A DNA stretch of 54,382 bases, from positions 1-54,382 of the forward strand of contig NZ_PJRR01000006.1 of assembly GCF_002858865.1 (NCBI RefSeq), given 5' to 3'. This document shows, piece after piece, positions 24,696-33,161 of this stretch. The DNA is from Caulobacter vibrioides (GTDB lineage Bacteria > Pseudomonadota > Alphaproteobacteria > Caulobacterales > Caulobacteraceae). A program made the translations under genes and the position numbers. Within the stretch, counting starts at the first letter, position 1. Each line of letters begins with the position of its first letter. The notes under the pieces are model-generated. The model ran no database searches. It saw nothing but the letters and a program-made list of their open reading frames with translations, and had not been told where the DNA came from.

Positions 24696-26072
24696 ATGAC
24701 GGGCAAGCTCCCAAAAGCATGCGTCATCGGCGCGGGTTGCAGCGGCTTCACCACCATCAAGCGGCTGAAGGACTACGGGATCCCGTACGACTGCTTTGAG
24801 ATGTCCGACGAGGTCGGGGGCAACTGGTACTACAAGAACCCCAACGGCCTATCGGCCTGCTACGAGAGCCTGCATATCGATACCAGCAAGTGGCGGCTGG
24901 CCTTCGAGGACTTCCCCGTGCCGAAGGACTGGCCGGACTTTCCGCATCACGCGCAGCTCTTCCAGTACTTCAAGGACTATGTCGATCACTTCGGCCTGCG
25001 CCCGACCATCACCTTCAACACCAAGGTCGAGAGCGCCAAACGCACCGCCGAGGGCCTGTGGGCGGTGACGCTGTCGAGCGGCGAGACGCGGCTCTATGAC
25101 GTGCTGTTCGTCTGCAACGGCCACCACTGGGACCCGCGCGTGCCGGAGTATCCGGGCGAGTTCGACGGCCCGGCCTTCCACGCCCACGCCTATTGCGACC
25201 CGTTCGATCCCGTCGACATGCGCGGCAAGAACGTCGTGGTGGTGGGCATGGGCAACTCGGCCATGGACATCGCCAGCGAGCTCTCCCAGCGGCCGATCGC
25301 GAAAAATCTCTGGGTCTCGGCCCGGCGCGGGGTCTGGGTGTTCCCCAAATACCTGAACGGCAAGCCGGCCGATAAGACCGCCCTGCCCGCCTGGATGCCG
25401 CGCAAGCTGGGCGTGGCCCTCTCCCGCTCGGTGCTGAAAAAGACCATCGGCCGGATGGAAGACTACGGCCTGCCCAAGCCCGACCATGAGCCGCTGGAGG
25501 CCCATCCGTCCGTCTCCGGCGAGTTCCTGACCCGCGCCGGCTGCGGCGACATCAAGTTCAAGCCGGCGATCAAGGCGCTGGAGGGCAAGCGCGTGCGGTT
25601 CGCCGACGACAGCGTCGAGGACGTCGACGCCATCGTCTTCGCCACCGGTTACAAGATCAGCTTCCCGTTCTTCGACGACCCGGCCCTGCTGCCCGACGCC
25701 GATCACCGCCTGCCGCTGTTCAAGCGGATGATGAAGCCGGAAGTCTCCAACCTCTTCTATATGGGCCTGGCCCAGCCGCTGCCCACCCTGGTGAACTTCG
25801 CCGAGCAGCAGGCCAAGCTGGCGGCGGCCTATCTGGCCGGGAAGTACGCGCTCCCGGCTCCCGCCGAGATGGCCCGCATCACCGCCAAGGACGAGCACCG
25901 CCACACCGGCCACTTCTATGACTCGGCCCGCCACACCATCCAGGTGGATTTCAACGTCTATTGCGCCGACCTGAAGAAGGAGATCGCCAAGGGCGAGGCC
26001 CGGGCGCGGAACGCGGGCGGGAAGCTGCCGGTGGCGGCGCGGGCGGAGGGTCAGGCCTTGGCCGCCGAATAA
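24696..26072 (+). CDS. Flavin-containing monooxygenase
   Basis: 458-residue class B flavoprotein monooxygenase of the FMO type. FAD site VIGAGCSGF near residue 11, NADPH site VVGMGNSAMD near 187, and between them the FMO-identifying FxGxxxHxxxY motif (FDGPAFHAHAY). The ATG-like C-terminal motif FATGYKISF is also present. Probable N- or S-oxidation or Baeyer-Villiger chemistry of a small molecule; substrate unknown. Confidence 0.9.
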   Translation: MTGKLPKACVIGAGCSGFTTIKRLKDYGIPYDCFEMSDEVGGNWYYKNPNGLSACYESLHIDTSKWRLAFEDFPVPKDWPDFPHHAQLFQYFKDYVDHFGLRPTITFNTKVESAKRTAEGLWAVTLSSGETRLYDVLFVCNGHHWDPRVPEYPGEFDGPAFHAHAYCDPFDPVDMRGKNVVVVGMGNSAMDIASELSQRPIAKNLWVSARRGVWVFPKYLNGKPADKTALPAWMPRKLGVALSRSVLKKTIGRMEDYGLPKPDHEPLEAHPSVSGEFLTRAGCGDIKFKPAIKALEGKRVRFADDSVEDVDAIVFATGYKISFPFFDDPALLPDADHRLPLFKRMMKPEVSNLFYMGLAQPLPTLVNFAEQQAKLAAAYLAGKYALPAPAEMARITAKDEHRHTGHFYDSARHTIQVDFNVYCADLKKEIAKGEARARNAGGKLPVAARAEGQALAAE

Positions 26073-26078
26073 AAAAGG

Positions 26079-26180
26079 TGTCATCCCGGAAGCGCGCGGC
26101 GCTATCCGGGACCCAGGGGCCGGCGACATTGCGGTTGCCCCTGGGTCCCGGCTCTCCGCTACGCTGCGGCCGGGATGACA
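26079..26180. repeat. GTCATCCCGG palindromic repeat, family 4 copy 2
   Basis: GTGTCATCCCGG and CCGGGATGACAC arms enclose a second inverted pair around GGGACCCAGGGG / CCCCTGGGTCCC. It sits between the monooxygenase stop and the DUF2164 gene. Confidence 0.75.
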
Positions 26181-26200
26181 CGCTGAAAGATTGACCCCCC

Positions 26201-26452
26201 ATGCCCAAGATCACCTTCGACAAGGACACCCGCGCCAGGCTGGTCGGCGGCCTTTCCGACTATCTGCGGACGGAGCTCGATCTGGAGGTGAAGGGCTTCG
26301 ACGCCGAGTTTCTGCTGGACTTCATCAGCGAGCGGCTGGGCCCCTACTACTACAACCAGGGCCTCCACGACGCTGCGGCCCTGTACCGCGAGAAGCTGGA
26401 GGCGATCACCGAGGCGGTGTGGGACATCGAGCAGCCGGTGAAGCCGTTGTGA
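26201..26452 (+). CDS. DUF2164-family protein
   Basis: 83 residues, full length for the family; small helical cytoplasmic protein of unknown function. Characteristic segments: ELDLEVKGFDAEFLLDFISE and LGPYYYNQGLHDA. Starts MPKITFDKD. The TetR gene follows 83 bases later, on the same strand. Confidence 0.85.
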   Translation: MPKITFDKDTRARLVGGLSDYLRTELDLEVKGFDAEFLLDFISERLGPYYYNQGLHDAAALYREKLEAITEAVWDIEQPVKPL

Positions 26453-26535
26453 GCGAAGGGGCTTGCTCGGCATGGTCGATTGGGGCCACGATCATGACGG
26501 GGCGTCACGATCGCCCCGAGCTTGAGTCGTTTTCC

Positions 26536-27171
26536 ATGTCGAACATCGCCTATTTCCCCAAGCCCCATATCGACCAGCGACCGGGCAAGCGGGAACGCAC
26601 CAAGACCGCCAACCGTCAGGCGATCCTGGACGCGGCGCGCGAGGTGTTCGGCGAGTTGGGCTATGACGCCGCCACGGTGCGCGACATCATCCGCCGCACG
26701 GGTTTGGCCTCGGGCACCTTCTATAACTACTACAAGTCGAAGGAAGAGGTGTTCGAGGCCCTGGCCGACGACGGCGCCCGGCGCTTCCGTCCGCTGCTGC
26801 GCGCGGAGTCCGAGAAGGCGACCGACTTCGAGTCGTTCGTGCGCGGCGCGATCCTGGCCTATTTCAACTTCGTCGCGAACGAGCAGGAAGCCTGGCGCCT
26901 GGACCGGCCGCCCGGCGAGCCGCTGCCGCACGCGCGTTCGACGCCCGAGGTGGTGGCGGTGTTCGACGAGGTCCGCGAGGCCTTCGCCCGGGTGCTGGCG
27001 CGCGAGCACGCCCCGCCGGTCGACCTGGACTATCTGACCACCGCCTGCATCGCCGTAGCCCGCGAGATCGGCGAGAAGATGCTGGAGCGCCGCCCCGTCG
27101 ACACGCAAGGCGCGGCCGACTTCGCCGTGAAACTGATCCTGGGCGGGCTTCCCGCCCTGCCGCGGTTGTAG
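26536..27171 (+). CDS. TetR-family transcriptional regulator
   Basis: 211 residues. HTH at about 25-70: TANRQAILDAAREVFGELGY, then TVRDIIRRTGLASGTFYNYY, the classic TetR recognition helix. The C-terminal ligand domain is of the long helical kind. The ATG at 26536 gives the usual N-terminal arm; earlier in-frame codons run back through the DUF2164 gene in another frame and are rejected. It probably regulates the downstream esterase/oxidoreductase genes or the upstream monooxygenase. Confidence 0.9.
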   Translation: MSNIAYFPKPHIDQRPGKRERTKTANRQAILDAAREVFGELGYDAATVRDIIRRTGLASGTFYNYYKSKEEVFEALADDGARRFRPLLRAESEKATDFESFVRGAILAYFNFVANEQEAWRLDRPPGEPLPHARSTPEVVAVFDEVREAFARVLAREHAPPVDLDYLTTACIAVAREIGEKMLERRPVDTQGAADFAVKLILGGLPALPRL

Positions 27172-27202
27172 GGCGCATGACGATCTCCGGCCCCTCATCC
27201 TG

Positions 27203-27255
27203 GTGTCATCCCGGCTCAGCCCCCGGCTTTCGCCGGGGACCGGCCGGGATGACAC
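27203..27255. repeat. GTCATCCCGG palindromic repeat, family 4 copy 3
   Basis: Short copy with GTGTCATCCCGG / CCGGGATGACAC arms around a GCCCCCGGC / GCCGGGG centre, immediately upstream of the esterase leader. Confidence 0.72.
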
Positions 27256-27298
27256 GGATATTGAGTGCGTAAGAACAACAAAGAAGCAGGGAAAAACC

Positions 27299-28345
27299 AT
27301 GGCATCCGACGCCGCCCAGAAGACGATCCTGAAACTGATCCTGTCCCTGCCCAGCCCGATCCTGCGGGCCATGTCCGGCGGCGGGGTCGTCTATAAGGGC
27401 GGGCGCACCCTGGACCCGCGCTTCCAGTTCTTCGCCAATGCGGCCAAGAAGCTGCCGCCGATGACCAGCCTGTCGCCCGCCGAGGCCGTGGCCGGCAGCG
27501 CCAAGGGCCTGGCCGCCGTGCAGGGGCCGCTGGAGACGGGCGTGCGCACCGAGAGCCTGTCGGTGGAAGGGCCCAACGGCTCGATCCCCTGCCGCGCCTA
27601 TCGCCCGCCGCAGACCGACGCCAAGGCGCCGCTGATCGTCTACGCCCACATGGGCGGCGGCGTGATCGGCGACCTGGAGACCTGCCACGCCTTCTGCTCG
27701 ATCCTGTCGCGCATCTGCAGCACGACGGTGATCTCGGTCGACTATCGCCTGGCTCCCGACCACAAGTTCCCGGCCGGCCTGGAGGACGTGCTGGCGGCCT
27801 ATCGCTGGGCGCGCGACAACACCGCCCGCTTCGGCGCGGCGCCCGTTCCGCCGGCGATCGGCGGCGACAGCATGGGCGGCAACTTCTCGGCCATCATCGC
27901 CCAGGAGATGAAGCGCACGGGCGAGCCGCAGCCGACGCTCCAGATCCTGATCTATCCGGCCGTGGACGTCGCCAGCGAAACCGCCTCGATGACCACCTAT
28001 GCCGACGCCTATCCGCTGACCCGCGCGACCATGGACTGGTTCATGGGCCACTATATCGGCGCCGACGCCGACCCGGCCGATCCGCGCCTGTCGCCGGACA
28101 AGACCGCCGACCTGACGGGCCTGGCCCCCGCCGTGGTCGCCACCGCCGGCTTTGATCCGCTGGTCGACCAGGGCGAAGGCTACGCCAAGCGGCTGCAGGC
28201 GGCCGGCGTGCCGGTCAGCTACCGCTGCTATGACAGCCTGGCCCACGGCTTCACCGCCTTCACGGGCGCCATCCCCGCCGCCGACGACGCCTGCCGCGAG
28301 ATCGCCTGGCTGGTGCGCGAGGCGTTCGAGAAGCGGACGCTGTGA
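27299..28345 (+). CDS. Alpha/beta hydrolase, hormone-sensitive-lipase type
   Basis: 348-residue family IV esterase. The catalytic serine is in GDSMGG, the aspartate in GFDPLVDQG and the histidine in LAHGFTAF. The oxyanion motif reads HMGGG instead of the usual HGGG, and GDSMGG replaces GDSAGG; both depart from the family norm but keep the key residues. The first 25 residues are hydrophobic but do not form a clear signal peptide. ATG at 27299 follows AAGAAGCAGGG. Confidence 0.9.
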   Translation: MASDAAQKTILKLILSLPSPILRAMSGGGVVYKGGRTLDPRFQFFANAAKKLPPMTSLSPAEAVAGSAKGLAAVQGPLETGVRTESLSVEGPNGSIPCRAYRPPQTDAKAPLIVYAHMGGGVIGDLETCHAFCSILSRICSTTVISVDYRLAPDHKFPAGLEDVLAAYRWARDNTARFGAAPVPPAIGGDSMGGNFSAIIAQEMKRTGEPQPTLQILIYPAVDVASETASMTTYADAYPLTRATMDWFMGHYIGADADPADPRLSPDKTADLTGLAPAVVATAGFDPLVDQGEGYAKRLQAAGVPVSYRCYDSLAHGFTAFTGAIPAADDACREIAWLVREAFEKRTL

Positions 28346-28371
28346 TCGCCCCTTGATTCCCGTGTCATCCC

Positions 28372-28485
28372 GGAAGCCTCGCAGAGGCTATCCGGGACCC
28401 AGGGGCGGCAAGCGCGGCACGTCCTCACCCCCCTGGGCCCCGGCTCTACCCCCGGCTCGAGGCCGGGGTCCGGCCGGGATGACAC
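28372..28485. repeat. GTCATCCCGG palindromic repeat, family 4 copy 4
   Basis: GTGTCATCCCGG and CCGGGATGACAC arms with an internal CCCAGGGG / CCCCTGGG pair. It ends about 20 bases before the quinone oxidoreductase start. Confidence 0.75.
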
Positions 28486-28504
28486 CCTTGTTTGGGATGG
28501 AAGC

Positions 28505-29500
28505 TTGAACACGCAACCCACCATGCGCGCCCTCGTCGTCGAGGACCTCGCCCCGAACTACGCCGGCTGCGCGATCCGCGAGGTCGCCACGCCCCAGCCC
28601 GGACCCCGCGAGGCGCTGGTTCGGGTGCGGGCCGCCAGCGTCAATTTCCCCGACCTCCTGATGACGCGCGGCGAGTATCAGCTCAAACCGCCCCTGCCCT
28701 TCACCCCGGGCCTGGATCTGGCCGGCGAGGTCGTGGCGCTGGGCGAGGACGTGACGGGTCTGGCGATCGGCGACGCCGTGGTCGGCGGGGCGCGGCTGGG
28801 CGGATTCGCCGAGTACGCGGCGCTGTCGGCGGGCGCTCTCAAGCCCAAGCCGGCCCGCCTGTCCTTCGCCGAGGCTGCGGCCTATGGCGCGGCCTATCTC
28901 ACCGCCTATGTCGCCCTGGTGCGCCGCGCGCGACTGGAGCCCGGCGAGTGGGTGCTGGTGCATGGCGCGGCCGGCGGGGTGGGTCTGGCGGCCGTGGACC
29001 TGGCCAAGGCGCTCGGCGCGCGGGTGATCGCCACCTCGGCCTCTGACGCCAAGCTCGAGCAGGTGAAGGCGCTCTACGCCCCCGACGCGACCGTCAACGT
29101 CACCCAGGGCTTCCGGGAGCAGGTGAAGGCCATCACCGGCGGCCATGGAGCCGACGTGATCTACGACCCCGTCGGCGGCGACGTCTTCGACGAGAGCGTG
29201 CGCTGCATCGCCTTCGACGGGCGCTTGCTGGTGATCGGCTTCACCTCGGGGCGGATCCCCAACGTCTCGGTCAATATGCCGCTGATCAAGGGCTTCTCGG
29301 TGATGGGCGTACGGGCCGGCGAATATGGCCGCCAGTTCCCGGAGAAGGGCCGCGAAAACGCCGACGCGATCTGGACCATGGCCAACGAAGGCGTGATCCG
29401 GCCGCATGTCCACGCCGAGCTGCCGCTGGACCGCTGGCGCGAGGCCTTCGACCTGCTGGCCGAGCGCAAGGTGGTGGGCAAGGCGGTGATCACGCCGTAA
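28505..29500 (+). CDS. Quinone oxidoreductase, zinc-independent MDR family
   Basis: 331 residues of the medium-chain dehydrogenase/reductase superfamily, QOR branch: GroES-like N-terminal domain (VRVRAASVNFPDLLMTRGEY, PGLDLAGEVVALG) and NADPH-binding fold (LVHGAAGGVGLAAVDLAKAL). Structural and catalytic zinc cysteines are absent, as expected for this branch. The start is uncertain: TTG at 28505, or ATG at 28523 giving MRALVVEDLAP, which fits family alignments. It probably forms a unit with the preceding esterase. Confidence 0.88.
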   Translation: MNTQPTMRALVVEDLAPNYAGCAIREVATPQPGPREALVRVRAASVNFPDLLMTRGEYQLKPPLPFTPGLDLAGEVVALGEDVTGLAIGDAVVGGARLGGFAEYAALSAGALKPKPARLSFAEAAAYGAAYLTAYVALVRRARLEPGEWVLVHGAAGGVGLAAVDLAKALGARVIATSASDAKLEQVKALYAPDATVNVTQGFREQVKAITGGHGADVIYDPVGGDVFDESVRCIAFDGRLLVIGFTSGRIPNVSVNMPLIKGFSVMGVRAGEYGRQFPEKGRENADAIWTMANEGVIRPHVHAELPLDRWREAFDLLAERKVVGKAVITP

Positions 29501-29504
29501 AGGC

Positions 29505-29604
29505 TGTCATCCCGGCCAAGCGCGAAGCGCGCCGAGCCGGGACCGCCAGATACGCTGAGCCTGCGGGGGTCCCGGCTCTTCGCTGCGCTCCGGCCGGGAT
29601 GACA
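29505..29604. repeat. GTCATCCCGG palindromic repeat, family 4 copy 5
   Basis: CTGTCATCCCGGCC and GGCCGGGATGACAG arms enclosing GAGCCGGGACC / GGTCCCGGCTC. It lies between the oxidoreductase stop and the rpmH promoter. Confidence 0.75.
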
Positions 29605-29624
29605 GGCCCTTCAACCGACTCAGG

Positions 29625-29653
29625 TTGACATCCCCGCGACGTTCTTTTATCCA
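29625..29653 (+). promoter_or_regulatory. Housekeeping promoter of rpmH operon
   Basis: Perfect -35 TTGACA, 17-base spacer, -10 TATCCA. Predicted transcription start is near 29660, giving a leader of about 55 bases before rpmH. Confidence 0.75.
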
Positions 29654-29713
29654 CCGCGCCTCACTCGCGAGCCACCCGGCCCGCGTTCAACGTTTATTAT
29701 TCGGAGCCACGTC

Positions 29714-29848
29714 GTGAAGCGCACCTTCCAGCCGTCGAAGCTCGTGCGTGCCCGCCGTCACGGCTACCGCGCGCGTATGGCCACCAAGAACGGCCAAAAG
29801 GTCGTCGCGCGTCGCCGCGCCAAGGGCCGCAAGCGCCTGACCGCCTAA
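29714..29848 (+). CDS. rpmH: 50S ribosomal protein L34
   Basis: 44 residues beginning [20 protein letters not shown] and ending AKGRKRLTA: unmistakable bL34, which sits in the 50S subunit near the exit tunnel. The start is GTG, which is common for this gene. It heads the classical rpmH-rnpA-yidC-engB cluster and has a strong promoter. Confidence 0.97.
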
Positions 29849-29856
29849 TTCTCTTT

Positions 29857-29870
29857 CCTCCTTCGGGAGG
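29857..29870 (+). promoter_or_regulatory. Small hairpin covering ribosome site of rnpA leader ORF
   Basis: CCTCC-TTCG-GGAGG: a five-base-pair stem closed by a UUCG tetraloop in RNA. The 3' arm is the only strong Shine-Dalgarno sequence between rpmH and rnpA, so the hairpin would hide it. Confidence 0.55.
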
Positions 29871-29877
29871 TAAGACG

Positions 29878-29949
29878 ATGATCAAAGCCGCCTTTTCCAC
29901 AGACCTGTCTTCAGGTTCTCGCCGGAAAGGCGGCTTTTTTCATGGCTGA
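29878..29949 (+). CDS. Putative 23-residue leader peptide before rnpA
   Basis: ATG with GGGAGG seven bases upstream, then 23 codons (MIKAAFSTDLSSGSRRKGGF, then FHG) and TGA. The stop overlaps the rnpA start region by eight bases in another frame, an arrangement typical of translational coupling. The peptide has no recognisable function. Its whole length is the hairpin at 29884-29940, so translating it would melt that hairpin. This is inference from layout only. Confidence 0.45.
   Translation: MIKAAFSTDLSSGSRRKGGFFHG
29884..29940 (+). terminator. Terminator-like hairpin immediately before rnpA
   Basis: Long stem (AAAGCCGCCTTTTCC against GGAAAGGCGGCTTT, one-base bulge) with an inner ACCTG / CAGGT stem, ending in six T. 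The T-run stops one base before the rnpA ATG. It could end rpmH transcripts or act as an attenuator, letting L34 be made in excess over RnpA. It also contains the AAAGG that would be the rnpA ribosome site. Confidence 0.7.
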
Positions 29950-30391
29950 AGCGCCGCAAACCCTGAAGTTCGAGCGGCTGCGCAAGCGCCCCGACTTCCT
30001 GCTGGCGGCCAAGGCCCCGGCCCTGTCGCGCGGCGCGGTGTTCATCCAGATGCGCCAGCGCGCCGACGAGGACCCCACGGTGCGGGTCGGCTTCACCGCC
30101 ACCAAGAAGATCGGCGGGGCCGTCGAGCGAAACCGCGCCAAGCGCCGCCTGCGCGAGGCCGCCAGGCTGGTCCTGCCCCTTCATGCGCGCCCCTCGCATG
30201 ACTATGTGTTCATCGCCAGAGGCGGCACGGGGACACGCGAATGGGCGCGTTTGCTTGACGATGTCAAAACCGCGCTGATAAGCCTCGCCGCCGACCTAGA
30301 TCGCGGGGGAACCAAGGTTTCCCGGCGTTCGAACGGCGCTCTTCACGACGCCGCCCCTTCATCTCAACCCGATCCCACAGTTTCCGGTTAA
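29942..30391 (+). CDS. rnpA: Ribonuclease P protein component
   Basis: 149 residues; assists the RNase P RNA in tRNA 5' maturation. The signature RNR motif is in [20 protein letters not shown]. The N-terminus [13 protein letters not shown] matches the substrate-binding cleft. The C-terminal 30 residues ([17 protein letters not shown]...) are a tail beyond the usual 115-120. No free ribosome site precedes the ATG, because it follows a T-run directly; a hairpin-embedded AAAGG or coupling to the leader ORF must serve. Confidence 0.95.
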   Translation: MAEAPQTLKFERLRKRPDFLLAAKAPALSRGAVFIQMRQRADEDPTVRVGFTATKKIGGAVERNRAKRRLREAARLVLPLHARPSHDYVFIARGGTGTREWARLLDDVKTALISLAADLDRGGTKVSRRSNGALHDAAPSSQPDPTVSG

Positions 30392-30398
30392 GCGCTCC

Positions 30399-32246
30399 AT
30401 GCAGAACGACAACAAAAACACGCTGATGTTCATCGTCAGCGCGTTCGCGATCCTGATCGGGTACCAGTTCTTCGTCCTGGGTCCGCAACAGAAGAAGGCC
30501 GAGGCCGAGTTCCGCGCCAAGAAGGCCATCGAACAACAGTCGGCCGCCAAGGCCGGCGTGACCCTGGACGCCAACGGCAATCCCGCGCCGCTGCGCCTGT
30601 CGCGCGACGCGGCCAAGGCGCTGAGCCCGCGCATCGAGGTCGACACGCCGGCCCTGTCGGGCTCGATCGCCCTGAAGGGCGCGCGCATCGACGACCTGTT
30701 CCTGCGCAAGTACGACGAGACCACCAAGAAGGACTCGCCGCCGGTCGAACTGTTCCGCCCCGAGGGCGCCGAGCACGCCTGGTTCGCCGATTTCGGCTGG
30801 GCCGGCGCCAACCTGCCGGGCCTGCCCGACAGCCGCACCGTCTGGACCGCCGCGCCGGGCCAGGTGCTGCGTCCCAATTCGCCGGTGACCCTGACCTATG
30901 ACAACGGCCTGGGCCTGACCTTCACGCGCGTGATCGCCGTCGACGACCAGGCGATGTTCAGCGTCACCGACAGCGTCAAGAACAACGGGACCAACGGCCT
31001 GCAACTGGCCCCCTACGCCACGGTCCAGCGCCAGGGCATCAGCGACGCCCTGGGCAAGAACCAGATCGTCCACGAGGGCGCGATCGGCGTCCTGGGCGCG
31101 ACCGACGAGCAGAAGCTGGAAATGGCCAAGTACGGCAAGTGGAAGAAGGACAAGCCGCTGCAGTCCTTCGACTCGGTCGGCGGCTGGACCGGCATCACCG
31201 ACAAGTACTGGCTGGCCGCCCTCATTCCAGGCCAGAATCAGGCGATCAAAGCCCAGTATCGCGTGACCAACGTCGCGGGCATCGACGTCTATGACGTCAA
31301 CTTCCTGGGCCCGGTGCAGGTGCTGAACCCCGGCGCCACCGTCAGCCAGACCACCCGCCTGTTCGCCGGCGCCAAGACCGTGCCGCTGCTGCGCAAGTAC
31401 GAGTACGGCGCGACCCCGGCTCCCGCCATCTGGGAGTTCTGGAACAAGACCAAGGCCGAAATCCCGCGCTTCGACGACGCCGTCGACTGGGGCATGTTCC
31501 GCTTCTTCACGCGCCCGATCTTCAACATCCTGGAAGTCTTCTACAAGCTGGTCGGCAACTTCGGTCTGGCCATCCTGCTGCTGACCGTCGTGCTCAAGCT
31601 CGTCCTCTATCCGATGGCCGACAAGAGCTACGAGTCGATGGCCAAGATGAAGAAGATCGCCCCCGAGGTCGAAAAGCTGAAGGCCAAGCACAAGGACGAT
31701 CCGGCCAAGCAGCAGCAGGAGATGATGGCCCTGTATCAGAAGGAAAAGATCAACCCGATGATGGGTTGCCTTCCGATGCTGATCCAGATCCCGGTCTTCT
31801 ACGCCCTGTACAAGGTGCTGACCGTCACCATCGAAATGCGCCATGCGCCGTTCTTCGGCTGGATTCAGGACCTGTCTGCGCCCGATCCGACCACGATGTT
31901 CAACCTGTTTGGTCTGATCCCCTGGGATCCGGGTTCGCTGCCGCTGATCGGCGCGATGATCGCCCACCTGGGCGTCTGGCCGCTGCTGTACGGCTTCACC
32001 ATGTGGCTGACCACGGCGATGAACCCGCCCGCCGGCGACCCCATCCAGCAGAAGATCTTCCAGTGGTTCCCGGTGATCTTCACCTTCACCCTGTCGGGCT
32101 TCGCCGTGGGTCTGGTGATCTACTGGTGCTGGTCGAACGTTCTGACCATCTTCCAGCAGTACATCATCATGCGCCGCTACAAGGTCGAGAACCCGATCGA
32201 CCAGATCATCGCGCGCCTGCGGGGCAAGACGGCCGGCGCGACCTGA
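30399..32246 (+). CDS. yidC: Membrane protein insertase YidC
   Basis: 615 residues. N-terminal membrane anchor ([20 protein letters not shown]), a large periplasmic beta-sandwich (about 60-345), then the five-helix Oxa1/YidC core starting at [20 protein letters not shown] with the coiled cytoplasmic C1 loop ([20 protein letters not shown]) and the hydrophilic-groove helices. It inserts and folds inner-membrane proteins alone or with SecYEG. Seven bases after rnpA; its TGA overlaps the engB ATG by one base. Confidence 0.97.
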   Translation: MQNDNKNTLMFIVSAFAILIGYQFFVLGPQQKKAEAEFRAKKAIEQQSAAKAGVTLDANGNPAPLRLSRDAAKALSPRIEVDTPALSGSIALKGARIDDLFLRKYDETTKKDSPPVELFRPEGAEHAWFADFGWAGANLPGLPDSRTVWTAAPGQVLRPNSPVTLTYDNGLGLTFTRVIAVDDQAMFSVTDSVKNNGTNGLQLAPYATVQRQGISDALGKNQIVHEGAIGVLGATDEQKLEMAKYGKWKKDKPLQSFDSVGGWTGITDKYWLAALIPGQNQAIKAQYRVTNVAGIDVYDVNFLGPVQVLNPGATVSQTTRLFAGAKTVPLLRKYEYGATPAPAIWEFWNKTKAEIPRFDDAVDWGMFRFFTRPIFNILEVFYKLVGNFGLAILLLTVVLKLVLYPMADKSYESMAKMKKIAPEVEKLKAKHKDDPAKQQQEMMALYQKEKINPMMGCLPMLIQIPVFYALYKVLTVTIEMRHAPFFGWIQDLSAPDPTTMFNLFGLIPWDPGSLPLIGAMIAHLGVWPLLYGFTMWLTTAMNPPAGDPIQQKIFQWFPVIFTFTLSGFAVGLVIYWCWSNVLTIFQQYIIMRRYKVENPIDQIIARLRGKTAGAT

Positions 32247-32935
32247 TGAGCGAGGAACAGAAGCTCCCCAAGGAACCGCCGGTCCTGCTGCCGGGCGCGG
32301 CGGACTTCACCGAGGAGCAGATCGAGGCCGCGCGCGTGTTCTTCGCCCAGCCGGTCTCGTTCATCATGGGGGCGGTGCGCATGGACGCCATGCCGCCGTC
32401 CGACCTGCCCGAGGTGGCCTTCGCGGGCCGCTCGAACGTCGGCAAGTCCAGCCTGATCAACGGTCTGGTGAACCAGAAGTACCTGGCCCGCGCCTCGAAC
32501 GAGCCGGGCCGCACGCGGGAGATCAACTTCTTCCTGCTGGCGGAAAAGGTGCGGCTGGTCGACCTGCCCGGCTACGGCTTTGCGCGGGTCTCCCGCTCGA
32601 TCGCCGACAAGTTTCAGGACCTGGGCCGCGCCTATCTGCGCGGCCGGGCCAATCTCAAGCGCGTCTATGTGCTGATCGACGCTCGCCACGGCCTCAAGAA
32701 GGTCGACCTGGAGGCGCTGGACGCCCTGGACGTGGCGGCGGTGTCCTACCAGATCGTCCTGACCAAGGCCGACAAGATCAAGCCGGCCGAGGTCGACAAG
32801 GTCGTGGCCGAGACCCAGAAGGCGATCGCCAAGCGCGCCGCGGCCTTCCCGCGCGTGCTGGCCACCTCGTCGGAGAAGGGCCTGGGCATGCCCGAACTGC
32901 GCGCCGAGATCGTGCGCCTCTGCATCGACGAGTGA
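32246..32935 (+). CDS. engB: Ribosome-assembly GTPase YihA/YsxC/EngB
   Basis: 229 residues. GTPase motifs: G1 [10 protein letters not shown]2 [10 protein letters not shown]3 DLPGYGFA, G4 TKADK, G5 region ATSSEKG. Acts in 50S subunit assembly. An N-terminal extension of about 40 residues (starting [20 protein letters not shown]) is usual in alphaproteobacteria. The start shares an A with the yidC stop (TGATG). Confidence 0.95.
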   Translation: MSEEQKLPKEPPVLLPGAADFTEEQIEAARVFFAQPVSFIMGAVRMDAMPPSDLPEVAFAGRSNVGKSSLINGLVNQKYLARASNEPGRTREINFFLLAEKVRLVDLPGYGFARVSRSIADKFQDLGRAYLRGRANLKRVYVLIDARHGLKKVDLEALDALDVAAVSYQIVLTKADKIKPAEVDKVVAETQKAIAKRAAAFPRVLATSSEKGLGMPELRAEIVRLCIDE

Positions 32936-32941
32936 CTTGAG

Positions 32942-33076
32942 AAACCGATCTCCCCGGCGAATGCCGGGGTCCAGATCGAACCCAGGAGCGTGTCGGCGCC
33001 GATGAGGCGAATGGCGCGCTCACCCAAACCCATCCGGATGAATCTGGGCCCCGGCATTCGCCGAGGAGATCGGTTT
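32942..33076. repeat. Intergenic palindromic repeat, family 3 copy 2
   Basis: End arms AAACCGATCTCCCCGGCGAA and its near-perfect complement (one mismatch, CCGAGGAG). Inner sequence is related to 22305-22437. It begins a few bases after the engB stop. Confidence 0.8.
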
Positions 33077-33161
33077 GGGGATATGTTCGAGCCGTTAACC
33101 CCACGCTAGGGTTCTCCCGCCAGAACCCCGCCTCCCTGTTTTCCAGAAAAGCCTCCCCGCC

